From Verrucomicrobiota bacterium (GTDB taxonomy: Bacteria > Verrucomicrobiota > Verrucomicrobiia > Verrucomicrobiales > V1-33): DNA of 64,000 bases. The notes under the pieces were generated by a model that saw only the letters and a list, made by a program, of their open reading frames with translations, ran no database searches and was not told the origin of the DNA. The first letter of the stretch is position 1; every line of letters begins with the position of its first letter. Positions 14,268 through 23,629 of this stretch are shown here, in pieces. The stretch is taken from contig QQNF01000010.1 in the NCBI GenBank assembly GCA_003402705.1, forward strand, positions 1-64,000, written 5' to 3'. Made by a program: the position numbers and the translations under genes.

Positions 14268-16798
14268 TGGTTCAAAAAGGCGCGGCTCTGCACGAGTTCG
14301 ACGATGAGCGTGCGAAGGCCGTAGTTACTGGGTTTGGCGGCGGTGAGGATTTGTTCGAGCACTTCGCGGTCGGCGAATTGGATGTCGGTGCCGGTGCTGT
14401 AGGTGAGCAGTTTGCGGGCGACGTTGCGGGCGATTTGCTCCGGGTCGCGCAGGAGCGCGCGCTTGTATTCGGCGAGGTCGGCGAAGGCTGCTCCCTCAGG
14501 CGTGATGCCGGAGGGATCGACTGCGGCGGTGAAATAAACGTGCTTCTTTTCCGGGTAATTAGGCAGCGGCAGCAGCGCGCTTTTCCCGCCTTCCAATCCG
14601 AGTGGCGAGCGGTAACGTTCGCGGTAGCCGCCAAGCACGTCGTAGTTCTCCAGCGCGAAGCCCGGCGGATCGATCTGCGCGTGGCAGTTTGCGCATGCAG
14701 GCAGTGCGCGATGCTTTTCGATTTGCTCGCGCAGGGTGGTCGCGCCCCGGATGTCCGGCTCGATGGCGGGCGTGTCCGGCGGCGGCGGGCTGGGCGGGCG
14801 ACCGATGATGCGCTCAAGCATCCAGACGCCGCGCTTGATGGGCGAGGTGTAAGTGCCGTTCGCGGTCGCCTTCAAAATGCTAGCGTGAGTAATGACGCCG
14901 CCCCGGTGATACGCGGGGACAAGCGGCACTTTGCGAAACTCGCAGCCGTCCACGCCGGGGATGCCGTAGTGTTTCGCGAGGCGTTGATTGAGCATCGTCC
15001 AGTCGGAGTCCACGAACTCGGTAACACTGCGATCCTTCGCGAGCACCTCGCGGAAAAAGCTCTTCGTTTCCGCCGCGAGCGACCAGCCGAGTTCGTCGTC
15101 GTATTCGAGATACTGCTCGTCGGGTTTCATCGTCAGTACCTTGCGCAGGTCGAACCATTCGCTGGCGAAATTCTCCACGAGCGCCTCCGCCCGCGGGTCT
15201 GCGAGCATTCGCTTCACTTCCGCGTGGAGCGTCTTCGGCTGGCGCAGTTCACCCCCCGCGGCGACGGCGAGCAGCGCGGCATCCGGGGGCCCGCTCCACA
15301 GGAAATACGCGAGCCGCGTGGCGAGCGCGTGGTCATTGAGCGGACCGGGCGGCGCGAGGTGGAAAAGGAAATGGGGCGAGCACAGCGCTGCCTTGTAAGT
15401 GGAGCGCATCGCCTCCGCGAACGGCACGTCGCCAGCGAGCCGCTCGTGCGCGAAGCCGACGTAGTACTTCGCCGTCTCCTCACTCACCGGCCCGCGAAAC
15501 GCACGCGGCAGAAACGCGCGGATGAGCCGCTCGGCGTCTGCTTGCGCATCCGTCGTCACCGGCACGAGCGGGTTGCTTTGGAACTGCTCGGGCTGCCACT
15601 TCTGCCAATCGTCTTCCGGCACCGGATTGCCCGCTGCGCGTGCTTCCGCGTGCGTGCGCGGCTCCAGCGGCAGATCGCCAAAGAGCAACTTGTGTCCGGC
15701 TGACGGCCATTCCCCGAGCGGGCCTTCGATTTCAAAACGATGAATCTCCAGCCCGGGTGCATTCGTCCAATCAGGCGGCGTGTCCTTTTCATCCGGCAGC
15801 GTTTGCAATGTGTAGCCGCAGACGCCGATGCGGTGCTCGCTGCGCCGCCCTGACACATGAACGAACATTTCAATCGTCGCCGGTTTTTCCGCAGGCACAT
15901 CGCGATACTCGATGATATGCCGCAAATCTGTGGCCCCCTGCATCCACTCCCAGCCAAAGCGCACGGGCAGCGGTTTGCCGCCGGTATTGCGCGCTGCAGC
16001 CGTCAACCGCACACGATAGAGGCCGGGCGTTCTGGCGGCTTCGCGCGGCATCACGTTCAGCTCCCAGTGCTGCTGCGTCTGGTGATATAGCACCGCGATT
16101 TCGCCCACCGCCGCTGCACCGCGCGGGACGTGTTTGCGTTTCCCTTTCACCTCTCGGTCAAACCACTCACGCCCCGTAAAACTCTCGCGGAACTCCCGCT
16201 TCGTGCTCGACGTGATGACCGCGTCGAGCGCCGCATCCGCCGCACGCTGATACGCCACGAGATGCGCGGGAGAAACCGTCAGCGCCGAGGCGACCGTATC
16301 GAAACCGCCGACCGAGCCATCCTCCGGCAGCAGCTCTTTCACATGAACTGCCACGCCAAACAACTCGCGCAAGGTGTTCTCGTATTCCGTACGGTTCATC
16401 CGGCGCGACGGCACACGACCTTCCACCTTTTGCCGTTCCAGCGAAGCCGCGTGCAACTGCGACCCGAGGTAACCTGTCACCGCTTTCACGTCCGCCGCTG
16501 GCGGCCGTTCCTTCTTCTTCGGCGGCATCTCGCCGCTCGCGATCTTGTCATGCACACGCACCCACGCGGCTGCCGCCGCCGCATCCCCAAACTCGGGCTT
16601 CAAAGTCTCCAGCGAGAAGTCCCCCTTGGGCTTTTCACCCTCATGGCAATCAACACAATGCGCTTCGAGAAATGGCTGCAACGCGGCGCGATCATCTAGC
16701 GCAAAGGCTCTGGCTGCCGGAAAAATGGCGGCGAAGATGATGAACCGGGTTCTCATAGAAGTTGCGGAGCACAGCAGTGCGGTGATGAGGCGTTTCAT
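14264..16798 (-). CDS. DUF1592-family multi-domain protein with planctomycete cytochrome c domain
   Basis: 844 aa. Domains in order: hydrophobic leader; planctomycete-type cytochrome C with the heme site CVDCH (about residue 48) and MPPKKKERPP; DUF1587 (RRMNRTEYENTLRELFGV); a carbohydrate-binding-like region; DUF1595 (AERLIRAFLPRAFRGPVSEE); DUF1592 (TRLAYFLWSGPPDAALLAVA); DUF1588 with CANCH (SPIKRGVWMLERIIGRPPSP); and DUF1585 (LLTYSTGTDIQFADREVLEQ). The second heme-like CANCH suggests a redox role in the periplasm. A better start may be the ATG at 16756 (MRTRFIIFAAIFPAARAFA), which gives a clean signal peptide. It overlaps the DUF1552 gene by 4 bp, and an upstream fragment of a paralogue by 4 bp. 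Confidence 0.85.
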   Translation of the reverse strand: MKRLITALLCSATSMRTRFIIFAAIFPAARAFALDDRAALQPFLEAHCVDCHEGEKPKGDFSLETLKPEFGDAAAAAAWVRVHDKIASGEMPPKKKERPPAADVKAVTGYLGSQLHAASLERQKVEGRVPSRRMNRTEYENTLRELFGVAVHVKELLPEDGSVGGFDTVASALTVSPAHLVAYQRAADAALDAVITSSTKREFRESFTGREWFDREVKGKRKHVPRGAAAVGEIAVLYHQTQQHWELNVMPREAARTPGLYRVRLTAAARNTGGKPLPVRFGWEWMQGATDLRHIIEYRDVPAEKPATIEMFVHVSGRRSEHRIGVCGYTLQTLPDEKDTPPDWTNAPGLEIHRFEIEGPLGEWPSAGHKLLFGDLPLEPRTHAEARAAGNPVPEDDWQKWQPEQFQSNPLVPVTTDAQADAERLIRAFLPRAFRGPVSEETAKYYVGFAHERLAGDVPFAEAMRSTYKAALCSPHFLFHLAPPGPLNDHALATRLAYFLWSGPPDAALLAVAAGGELRQPKTLHAEVKRMLADPRAEALVENFASEWFDLRKVLTMKPDEQYLEYDDELGWSLAAETKSFFREVLAKDRSVTEFVDSDWTMLNQRLAKHYGIPGVDGCEFRKVPLVPAYHRGGVITHASILKATANGTYTSPIKRGVWMLERIIGRPPSPPPPDTPAIEPDIRGATTLREQIEKHRALPACANCHAQIDPPGFALENYDVLGGYRERYRSPLGLEGGKSALLPLPNYPEKKHVYFTAAVDPSGITPEGAAFADLAEYKRALLRDPEQIARNVARKLLTYSTGTDIQFADREVLEQILTAAKPSNYGLRTLIVELVQSRAFLNQ

Positions 16799-17208
16799 GG
16801 TGTTTGAAAAAGGCGGCTTTGCACCAGCTCGTGCAGCAGCGTGCGGATGCCGCCGCCTTGCTTTTGTGAGCAGGCGACGATGCCGGCAATTTCTTCGCGG
16901 TCACAAAAACCAAGGTCGCGTCCCGTGGAGTAGATGGCGAATCGCTGCGCGAGATTCTTCAAGAGTTGCGGCGTGTCGGCGGCGAGCTGGGTCTGGAATT
17001 CGGGGTAAAGTTTTTTGTCCGGGTCGTTAGCGGCGATGGCGCGCAATTTCAGCCACTGGCCGGGGAAATCCTCGATGAACCGCTGGAACTTGGCGTCCTT
17101 GAGCATCCGCTCGACTTCATCGCGCAGCGTAGCCCGGAGTTTGCCGGAGGCAGCGAGTTCCGTGAGCCGCGCATCACGCATGGAGTTCCACAGGAAATTG
17201 GCCCACAT
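16795..17208 (-). pseudogene. Fragment of a second DUF1592-family gene (DUF1592 joined to DUF1585)
   Basis: The frame begins inside the DUF1592 domain (NFLWNSMRDARLTELAASGK, LRATLRDEVERMLKDAKFQR, DFPGQWLKLRAIAANDPDKK). It then passes, after FQTQLAADTPQ, directly into a DUF1585 end (FAIYSTGRDLGFCDREEIAG, IRTLLHELVQSRLFQTP). The DUF1588 domain with its heme-like CxxCH and the whole N-terminal half are missing. The stop overlaps the start of the intact DUF1592 gene by 4 bp, which suggests an original tandem of two such genes. Confidence 0.8.
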
Positions 17209-17229
17209 TGCAAATCTCTCTATAAGCGG

Positions 17230-17413
17230 AGGAGATCGCCGTCAAGGTCGCTCGCATAGTCATCAAGAGCGGTGGAACGGGCCGCTTCAGGTGCCAGCGA
17301 GAATCAGGTGCAAGGTTCGAGGCGGTATGGACCATTGGCAGTGACGTGGCAACGTCGAGGTCATCACCCGGATATTCCTCTCCGAACCCTCGGTCGAACT
17401 CAGTCACAATCAC
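17230..17413 (-). pseudogene. Short relic similar to sequence at 22602-22700
   Basis: The minus-strand frame reads DLDVATSLPMVHTASNLAPD. The same ATSLP-type block occurs at 22602-22795 (IYIATSLPTVRIAIEQRRKA), and the DNA around both (GGCCGCTTCA, TTGGCAGTGACGT) is recognisably related. The parent protein family is not identified. It fills the space between the DUF1592 fragment and the beta-helix gene. Confidence 0.35.
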
Positions 17414-17416
17414 GGA

Positions 17417-19282
17417 TCACTTTCCCTGACGGTCAGAAAATCCGATGTAAGGCAGCGTGTGGCCTTCCCCTTTGCGGATGACCTTCGTTTCCCCTCCGCG
17501 GGTCTCCTGCACCAGCGTTTGAAACGGATCGCCGCTGTAGCAGACTTCGGCAAAGAACGCGAAGAGGGACGCATTCTCGGTGACAAACATCGGTGCGAGC
17601 TTGCCGGCGGTCGTCGTGTAGCTGAAGCCGCCAATCACTTCGCTGCGTCCGCCGCCGAGCGTGTGCGCGAGCGTTCCGCCGCGCTCGGTCTTGTAGCCTA
17701 GCACCCAAGCGGTACCGCCGTCGTTGAGGAAATGCGTGCCCTCGTTCTCGATGTTGAGCTGCCGTGCGAAGACGCGCTGATTCTTGATCGAGAGTTCGTG
17801 GCCGGCGACGTCCTCGAAGAAAATCGTCCCGCGTCCCCTGCTGAGAATCTGCGTGCCAATGCTCCGCAGGATCACCGTGCGGTCCGTGCTGTTCTCGATG
17901 CCGCTGCCGACGTTCGCGAGATGCTCGAACGTCACCTCGCCGCCCGCGCCCTCGATGCGAAAGGCGCGCGGGGATTTTTTGACGTAATCCACCTGCCCGC
18001 CAACCCCAAGAACCCGCTGCACCTTGCCGCGAATGATGACCGGCTTCGACAACGCGTAATGTCCGGGGAGAAAGAGAGTCACCGCGCCCGAATCCACGGC
18101 TTTCTGGATCGCATCAGAGGCATCGCGTTCACCGGTCGGGTCTGCCCCGAAAGCATCGGCGACCGCCCACTTCTTCGGATCCTCGAGTGGCGGCGCGGGC
18201 GTCTCCTCCACTGGCAGACGCAGCGAACCGGACCCGCCCGGATATGCACGGCTAGGCGGGTGTGAGAAATACTCCGCGACCTTCGGCCCGGCGCTGCCCG
18301 GCTTGTCCTCGCCGCTCACGCGCAGCGCCGCGACCCAGTCTGGCGTGGACACATCGCCGACAGCACGGCCATACCCGGTCGTCGCCACATCGCGCAGCAT
18401 CAGGCGACCGCAGTTGTAGTTGATCACCGCGGGAACTTTCGCTGCATCGCCTTTGCCAGTCAGCGTGGAATCAACCATGCAGAGCGCGCCGTAACTGCGC
18501 ACCGCCGGCACGGAATTCTCGCTGCGCAGACCGCGGATAGCCACGCTTTGACCCTCGTTGTCGAAACCAAACTGCGTCTGCCCGCGCAGCGTGAGGTGTT
18601 CGAACGTCTGCCCGTTCACCGCGCGTGACGTGGCCACACCACGGCGAAACCCGCGCACTTCGACCCTGCTCACCAAGAGCGGTCCATTCATGTCGCGATG
18701 ACCAAGATCAAGCCCCACCTCGCCCGCACCATCCTTGGAGACAATCAGGCAGTCGCGCACCGCACCGTAGTTGTTGGCGTAAAACTGCAGCCCGATCGCA
18801 CCGGGATTCTTTGAGCCGACATCGAACGTCAGATTCTCGACATAATTGTGAAACCAGTCCGCCGAGCCAAAGCCGCCGCACCACATGATCGCCGCTGGCT
18901 TGGCCGCATCGCTGAAGGTGCCGTCCTTCAAACGCAGGATGCTCTGGTCGCGGTGCTGGCCGCACAGCATCGTGAATCCCCAGTTGTCCCGGCCGTTCCA
19001 CCGCTTCGGCCATGTCAGTGTCCGACTCACAATATAAGTCCCCCTCGGAAAATAGAGCATCCGGTGCCGCCCGACATTTTCGTTGAGGGCCCGCTGCAGC
19101 GCATCCGTGTCGTCGGTCACGCCATCCCCCTTCGCTGAATATGGCGGCTGTTTGACATCGATCACATTCAGTGATTTCGGATAACGCTGCTCGACGACCG
19201 GAGCAGCACCGCCCGTAAGTCCCGTGGCGAACATCACCGCCGCCGCGAGAAACCCGAACAATTTGAAACAAGATGGCCTCAT
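17417..19282 (-). CDS. Secreted pectate-lyase-superfamily (GH28-related) beta-helix protein
   Basis: 621 aa with a signal peptide (MRPSCFKLFGFLAAAVMFAT, then GLTGGAAPV). Residues 40-110 match the start of the pectate_lyase_3 / glycosyl-hydrolase-28-like fold (SAKGDGVTDDTDALQRALNE, then LYFPRGTYIVSRTLTWP). A second copy of the same opening occurs near residue 395 (AFGADPTGERDASDAIQKAV, DSGAVTLFLPGHYALSKPV), so the protein has two right-handed beta-helix units. Such proteins bind or cleave acidic polysaccharides. The catalytic residues cannot be assigned from sequence alone. It is transcribed towards the DUF1592/DUF1552 genes, and divergent from the two-component system at 19416. Confidence 0.8.
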   Translation of the reverse strand: MRPSCFKLFGFLAAAVMFATGLTGGAAPVVEQRYPKSLNVIDVKQPPYSAKGDGVTDDTDALQRALNENVGRHRMLYFPRGTYIVSRTLTWPKRWNGRDNWGFTMLCGQHRDQSILRLKDGTFSDAAKPAAIMWCGGFGSADWFHNYVENLTFDVGSKNPGAIGLQFYANNYGAVRDCLIVSKDGAGEVGLDLGHRDMNGPLLVSRVEVRGFRRGVATSRAVNGQTFEHLTLRGQTQFGFDNEGQSVAIRGLRSENSVPAVRSYGALCMVDSTLTGKGDAAKVPAVINYNCGRLMLRDVATTGYGRAVGDVSTPDWVAALRVSGEDKPGSAGPKVAEYFSHPPSRAYPGGSGSLRLPVEETPAPPLEDPKKWAVADAFGADPTGERDASDAIQKAVDSGAVTLFLPGHYALSKPVIIRGKVQRVLGVGGQVDYVKKSPRAFRIEGAGGEVTFEHLANVGSGIENSTDRTVILRSIGTQILSRGRGTIFFEDVAGHELSIKNQRVFARQLNIENEGTHFLNDGGTAWVLGYKTERGGTLAHTLGGGRSEVIGGFSYTTTAGKLAPMFVTENASLFAFFAEVCYSGDPFQTLVQETRGGETKVIRKGEGHTLPYIGFSDRQGK

Positions 19283-19415
19283 GCTCTCAGAGTGACCATC
19301 CCAGATGACATGAACATGACAACGAGAGCGATTTCTCTGCCCAGCCAGTGATCCGGACGCAAGCCGTGCTTGCTCAATGCCTGGACATCATCAACAACTC
19401 GCACACCATCTTGCC

Positions 19416-20093
19416 ATGCGCCTGCTCATCATTGAAGACGACCCGAAGCTCGCGCCGCTGCTCGCCCGCGGCTTGCGCGAGGAAGGGTTCGCGGTCGATG
19501 TCTCGGGCGACGGCGATGACGGCGCCTTGCGGGCCGTTGAGCAGGACTATGATCTCATCGTGCTGGACGTAATGCTGCCGGGGCTTGATGGATTTGAAGT
19601 ACTGGAACAGTTGCGCACGAAAGGCAGGCGCACACCCGTGCTCATGCTCACCTCCCGCGGTTCCGTGCAGGACCGGGTACGCGGCCTCAATGGCGGCGCA
19701 GACGATTATCTGAAGAAGCCTTTCGCCTTTGAGGAATTGCTGGCGCGCATTCACGCGTTGCTCCGCCGCGCCGCTCCCGAGTGCGACGCTCGCCTGCGCG
19801 TGGATGACCTCCTGCTCGATCCCCTCGCGCGCAAGGTGACGCGCGGCGGAAGCGTCATTGACCTGACCGCGAGGGAATTCTCCATTCTCGAATACCTGCT
19901 CCGCCACGCCGGCCGCGTCATCTCCCGCACCCAGCTCTCCGAACACGTCTGGGACGAGAACTTCGATGCCATGAGCAATGTGATCGACGTCACAGTCTAT
20001 CGGCTGCGCGAGAAGATTGATCGCAAGGGCGCGGCTCTCGTGCATACCGTTCGCGGCGCAGGTTACGTGCTGCGCGACCCGGCAAAGCCATGA
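19416..20093 (+). CDS. OmpR/PhoB-family response regulator
   Basis: 225 aa from the ATG at 19416 (MRLLIIEDDPKLAPLLARGL); earlier in-frame ATGs would add residues before the receiver fold. Receiver domain at residues 1-115: acidic pair EDD, phospho-acceptor D in LIVLDVMLPGLDGFE, T in MLTSRG, and K in YLKKPFAFEELLARI. A winged-helix trans_reg_C DNA-binding domain follows (LTAREFSILEYLLRHAGRVI, ISRTQLSEHVWDENFD, VIDVTVYRLREKID). The stop overlaps the kinase start (ATGA), so this is a classical two-gene operon. Closest in pattern to CusR/CopR-like regulators; its targets are unknown. Confidence 0.9.
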   Translation: MRLLIIEDDPKLAPLLARGLREEGFAVDVSGDGDDGALRAVEQDYDLIVLDVMLPGLDGFEVLEQLRTKGRRTPVLMLTSRGSVQDRVRGLNGGADDYLKKPFAFEELLARIHALLRRAAPECDARLRVDDLLLDPLARKVTRGGSVIDLTAREFSILEYLLRHAGRVISRTQLSEHVWDENFDAMSNVIDVTVYRLREKIDRKGAALVHTVRGAGYVLRDPAKP

Positions 20094-21430
20094 ACCGCGA
20101 CGAACGCCGCCTCATCATCTACAGCTCGCTGCTCGTGCTCGCGCTGCTCGCGCTAGCCGGTGTGTTGTTGCGCAACTACGTCGCCAGAACCCTCGTCGCC
20201 GATACCAGCGTCCAGACCGCTTTCCTCGATCTGGCGCTGCGCGACCGCTCGCGATATCTGGCAGAGACGCTCCAGTCCGATCGCCAGCAGGGCCGCTGGC
20301 CGGAGAATCTCACGGACATCCTCACCCGCAATCACGCCGACTATAACCGCGACATCTTCATCCAGGTGTTTGAGGCGGACGGAAGACTGGTTGCCGCCTC
20401 GGGCAACACGCCATCCGGAACCACCCTCTCGCCAAAGGCACAACGTGTTGGCAGAATGGAACTGCACTGGCTCAGCGACGAAACAAAAGGAGCCGACGGG
20501 CGGACGCTGCGGTTGGTCACCTATCCGATCTACCTTGGTGCTCCGGATGATCCGAAGGCACAGGCGCTCGGCTTCGCACAGGCCGGCCTGACCCTTCCGG
20601 ATGCGGCCCGTGCCGTGTCCCTTTTCACATGGACCATGATCCCGGCCCTCGCAGGATTCGGCATCCTGTTTGTGATCGCCCTCCGCGCCGCCGTGGGTGC
20701 CGCAGGCCATCGCCTCCGCCGCGAGGCCGCCTCACTGAACGCATCGCAGCAGCGCTTCATCGGCGACGCCGCCCACGAACTCGGCACGCCGCTCGCCATC
20801 CTGCGGGGCGAGATGGACATCGCGCTCCGCCGCGAACGGAGCGCCGAAGATTACCGCGCGGCACTGGCCAGTTGCCGCGAAGAGATCGAGCGACTTTCGG
20901 GACTCTCGGAAAACCTCCTGACACTGGCCACCGCCGATGCCGGCCAGCAACTGGTGCAGCCCGCGCCATGCGATGCCGTTGAGATCGCACGGGCCGTGCA
21001 TCAGCGTTTCGCCCGCTACGCCGCCGGGAAGGATATCGCCTTCACCCTGACGGCTCCCGAATCCCTGCCGTGGTCGGCCGACGCCGTGGCCGTCGGACAA
21101 ATCCTCGGCAATCTCGTCAGCAACGCCCTCCGCCACACGCCCCCCGGCGAATACGTCGCGCTCACCGTCGCCCGCGAATCACACGACGTCGTGTTTCAAG
21201 TCACCGATACCGGCGAAGGCATTCCACCTGCGCATCTGCCTCGGATCTTCGAACGCTTTCACAGGGTGGACAAAGCCCGCTCGCGTGCCGGTGCCGGAGC
21301 CGGCCTCGGCTTAGCCATCGTCAAATCCTTCGTCGAGGCACACGGCGGCACCGTCACGGTCAAAAGCGATGTCGGCAAAGGCTCCACCTTCACCTGTCGT
21401 TTCCCCACCACTGTTTCCGGAGCTTCCTGA
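20090..21430 (+). CDS. Membrane sensor histidine kinase
   Basis: 446 aa. Membrane helix at residues 8-28 (LIIYSSLLVLALLALAGVLL), a periplasmic sensor region of about 150 residues, and a second helix near 180-205 (TMIPALAGFGILFVIALRAA). HisKA dimerisation domain follows, with the H-box FIGDAAHELGTPLAILRGEM. HATPase_c domain has N-box LGNLVSNALRHTPPGEYVAL, G1 VTDTGEGIPP, F-box FERFHRV and G2 GAGLGLAIVKSFVEAHGG. It autophosphorylates the H-box histidine and passes the phosphate to the adjacent regulator. The arrangement resembles CusS/QseC-type kinases without a recognisable HAMP. The ligand is unknown. Confidence 0.9.
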   Translation: MNRDERRLIIYSSLLVLALLALAGVLLRNYVARTLVADTSVQTAFLDLALRDRSRYLAETLQSDRQQGRWPENLTDILTRNHADYNRDIFIQVFEADGRLVAASGNTPSGTTLSPKAQRVGRMELHWLSDETKGADGRTLRLVTYPIYLGAPDDPKAQALGFAQAGLTLPDAARAVSLFTWTMIPALAGFGILFVIALRAAVGAAGHRLRREAASLNASQQRFIGDAAHELGTPLAILRGEMDIALRRERSAEDYRAALASCREEIERLSGLSENLLTLATADAGQQLVQPAPCDAVEIARAVHQRFARYAAGKDIAFTLTAPESLPWSADAVAVGQILGNLVSNALRHTPPGEYVALTVARESHDVVFQVTDTGEGIPPAHLPRIFERFHRVDKARSRAGAGAGLGLAIVKSFVEAHGGTVTVKSDVGKGSTFTCRFPTTVSGAS

Positions 21431-21499
21431 GGAAACGAAGAACTCACGGTCTCGAAAAAACGGGCTGGCAATGACGGCAGTGAGCAGCCGCCGCACTCA

Positions 21500-21935
21500 C
21501 GACGTGAACGGCCACGCGCTTCGTACCATTCTCGCCATAAATGTCCTCCGGATACGAGCCGTGCATGCCGCGCGGCCACTTCTGCTGCACCGGCTGCGGC
21601 TCGCCGCTTTCCTTCGTCCAGAGCTGCACCGGCAAATCGCCAAACAATGCCCGCTGGCTCGCCGGCGGCCAGGCGTCATGCAGCGGGCCCTCGATTCCAA
21701 TCCACTCGATGGCCAACCCGGAACACGGGAGCGGCGGCCCCGGCGTATTCTTGTCATAGGGAAATTCGCGCACGTTCTCCAGCGAGTTCATCACTAGCCG
21801 CAGATTACTGTCCGTGCCGTGCGTGTGCGCGTCGCTCCTCGCGAGCCACATTTCGAATTCCGCCACGCCCGCCTTATTCGCCGGCAGTCCTATGGTGCCA
21901 GAATGCTCACCCGCGCTGTGAATTCCTAGACCCAA
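21500..21935 (-). pseudogene. Middle fragment of a DUF1592-family gene
   Basis: The frame reads VAEFEMWLARSDAHTHGTDS, then GLAIEWIGIEGPLHDAWPPA, SQRALFGDLPVQLW and HGSYPEDIYGENGTKR. The GLAIEWIGIEGPL...LFGDLPV block matches GLEIHRFEIEGPL...LFGDLPL in the intact DUF1592 protein at 14264-16798. It corresponds to the region between DUF1587 and DUF1595. Neither the N- nor the C-terminal domains are present on either side. It could be the missing middle of the deleted copy at 12406-12927, now separated by about 8.6 kb. Confidence 0.7.
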
Positions 21936-21945
21936 CGCACCAGTT

Positions 21946-22135
21946 CAATCCGTCACCACCGCCTTCGTGCCATCCCATTCAAAGCGGTCGCCCGACACCC
22001 GCACCCCCTCAACCGGTGACAGCCTCGCGGCGACGCGCGCCACGGCTTCAGGTACTCGAGGGATCTCAGCGCCATTTCACGGGCGAGTTCGCCGGTAACC
22101 TCTCCGTTTCCCTTGATCCTCTCCGGGCGAAACAT
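21946..22135 (-). pseudogene. Unrecognised protein C-terminus with a frameshift
   Basis: One frame reads FRPERIKGNGEVTGELAREM and ALRSLEYLKPW. A second frame then reads ARVAARLSPVEGVRVSGDRF followed by EWDGTKAVVTD and a stop at 21946. Each half looks like real protein and they are joined by a frame change near 22045. The family is not recognised. It sits directly upstream (minus sense) of the DUF1592 middle fragment. Confidence 0.4.
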
Positions 22136-22601
22136 TCCCGCAGTCTGTCACGCTCATGTCATCTTCGCAGCGCCCCGGGCGGACGCAGTTCTCACGAGCA
22201 GACCCTCACCACCCTGCACGACACGTCATCCGGCCAGCCCCACGGAACCTATGTCCATAACAACGTTCTTCGTGCGACTCGACGGCATGGGCCCGCGCAT
22301 GCCCGCAGGAATCACACAGACCGTCATATTCTCCATCCTGCTAGCCGCATCGCCAAGGTCCGTTGCCCGCATCGATGAATTGAACGATGAAACCATTCCC
22401 GCCCCACCCGCCGCCCGGATCACCGCCGCGACAAGCATGGCCGCGTTCTCAGCAAATCCGCATGGAACCTACTTCCATGATCCCGCCGCCCGAAGGCAGG
22501 GGCGTCGGTCATACCCCCCGCCCCCGATGCGTCTCCGCGCCGAGCTGACCATCGTGCGAAGGCACTCGCCGTTGCTGCAGGCAAGATCGCCCGCTTAGTG
22601 A
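22136..22601. other. Degenerate stretch without a recognisable gene
   Basis: Short open frames are present on both strands but none resembles a known protein. Two similar short strings occur on the minus strand (AGGTTCC-ATGCGG near 22460 and AGGTTCC-GTGGGG near 22245), which may reflect an old duplication. Confidence 0.4.
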
Positions 22602-22866
22602 CGAAGCGTGATGGGATTAGCCGCTTCAAGCGCCAGCGCGGCCTTGCGCCGCTGTTCGATCGCGATGCGGACGGTTGGCAGTGACGTCGCGATGTAGATG
22701 GCATCCCGGCTTTGGGTGTCATCAATGACCACTCCGTCTCCGGCGCGATGCCACTTCGTCTCGTGAATGCCGTCGCCGTCCACACGAGCAGGAATGGTTC
22801 GAGCATGCGGATCTCCCTCCCAATGCGGGTGATTAGTTCCCAGGTGTCAGGAAACCAGCGAATCAT
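22602..22866 (-). pseudogene. Unrecognised C-terminal fragment with a frameshift
   Basis: One frame gives FPDTWELITRIGREIRMLEP and FLLV. A shifted frame then gives DGDGIHETKWHRAGDGVVID, DTQSRDAIYIATSLPTVRIA and IEQRRKAALALEAANPITLR before a stop at 22602. It reads like the end of a larger secreted protein. The upstream part overlaps the last codons of the 253-aa gene at 22847-23608 in a different frame, so that gene may be the truncated N-terminal part of something else. Confidence 0.4.
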
Positions 22867-23608
22867 TCACCCAGCCGCCGCTGATGTCGAAGGTCTCCCG
22901 TTTGATCCTCAAATGCGCCCAGAGTGGCCCGGCAGTGGTGCCGAGTTCCAGCGCGGTGAAAGTGAGCGGCAGCTTCGGGACGCGCAGCCTGATGAATCCC
23001 TTCTCGCCCGGCGGCACGGTCATCGAAACCGTCACCGGATTCTGCGGCCAGAGCACCTGCCACTCCGTTCCGGCTTTCGGCAGCCAGAAGCGCAGCGACG
23101 TGGCCTTCAGTTCCTCCGCTGATTCGTTGGCGACGTGCAACACAATGGTGTCCGGCTGAAGCGATTCATCGCTGGAGAGAAAGGTCGCCGCGGAAATCCA
23201 GTGCTGCGGAGCGGTCACTGGGATCGTCACCTTCCCTAGCCCCTCCGCCGCAAGGTCGAATGATTGTCCTGTGCCCCATCGCGCGGTGCGGCCATTGAAG
23301 CTCCACACAGTGAGTGCCCCCTCCTGCCCTCGCACCGCAGTGCCGAAGTCGTGCCAAGCCCACTCACCCGTCGCCAGCAATTCGGCCGGCGTGCGCCCGT
23401 CAAACCTTGCAGGCCCAGCCGGCCCTTTGACAAAAACCTGCACCCTCGCAGCAAGGTCAGGGTCTCGCGGGCTGCGGTAACGCATCGATTCCACTATCCC
23501 GTGCGGGACCACCGAGGTGCCTGCAATCTCAGCAGCGAACCCTGACAAGACCCAAAATCCCAGAGCAATGGACGCAAGGAGCAGACGGGGCAGAAAAAGG
23601 ACGTTCAT
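22847..23608 (-). CDS. Secreted protein of unknown function, possibly truncated
   Basis: 253 aa with a clear signal peptide (MNVLFLPRLLLASIALGFWV, then LSGFA-AE). The mature part is beta-rich without cysteines: VFVKGPAGPARFDGRTPAEL, WHDFGTAVRGQEGALTVWSF, then IVLHVANESAEELKATSLRF and VPPGEKGFIRLRVPKLPLTF. The pattern suggests one or two Ig-like or jelly-roll domains, but no family is recognised. It ends GGWVNDSLVS just where another fragment begins, so it may be only the front of a longer ancestral protein. Confidence 0.55.
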   Translation of the reverse strand: MNVLFLPRLLLASIALGFWVLSGFAAEIAGTSVVPHGIVESMRYRSPRDPDLAARVQVFVKGPAGPARFDGRTPAELLATGEWAWHDFGTAVRGQEGALTVWSFNGRTARWGTGQSFDLAAEGLGKVTIPVTAPQHWISAATFLSSDESLQPDTIVLHVANESAEELKATSLRFWLPKAGTEWQVLWPQNPVTVSMTVPPGEKGFIRLRVPKLPLTFTALELGTTAGPLWAHLRIKRETFDISGGWVNDSLVS

Positions 23609-23629
23609 GGATGATCTTTCCGTCAGCTC

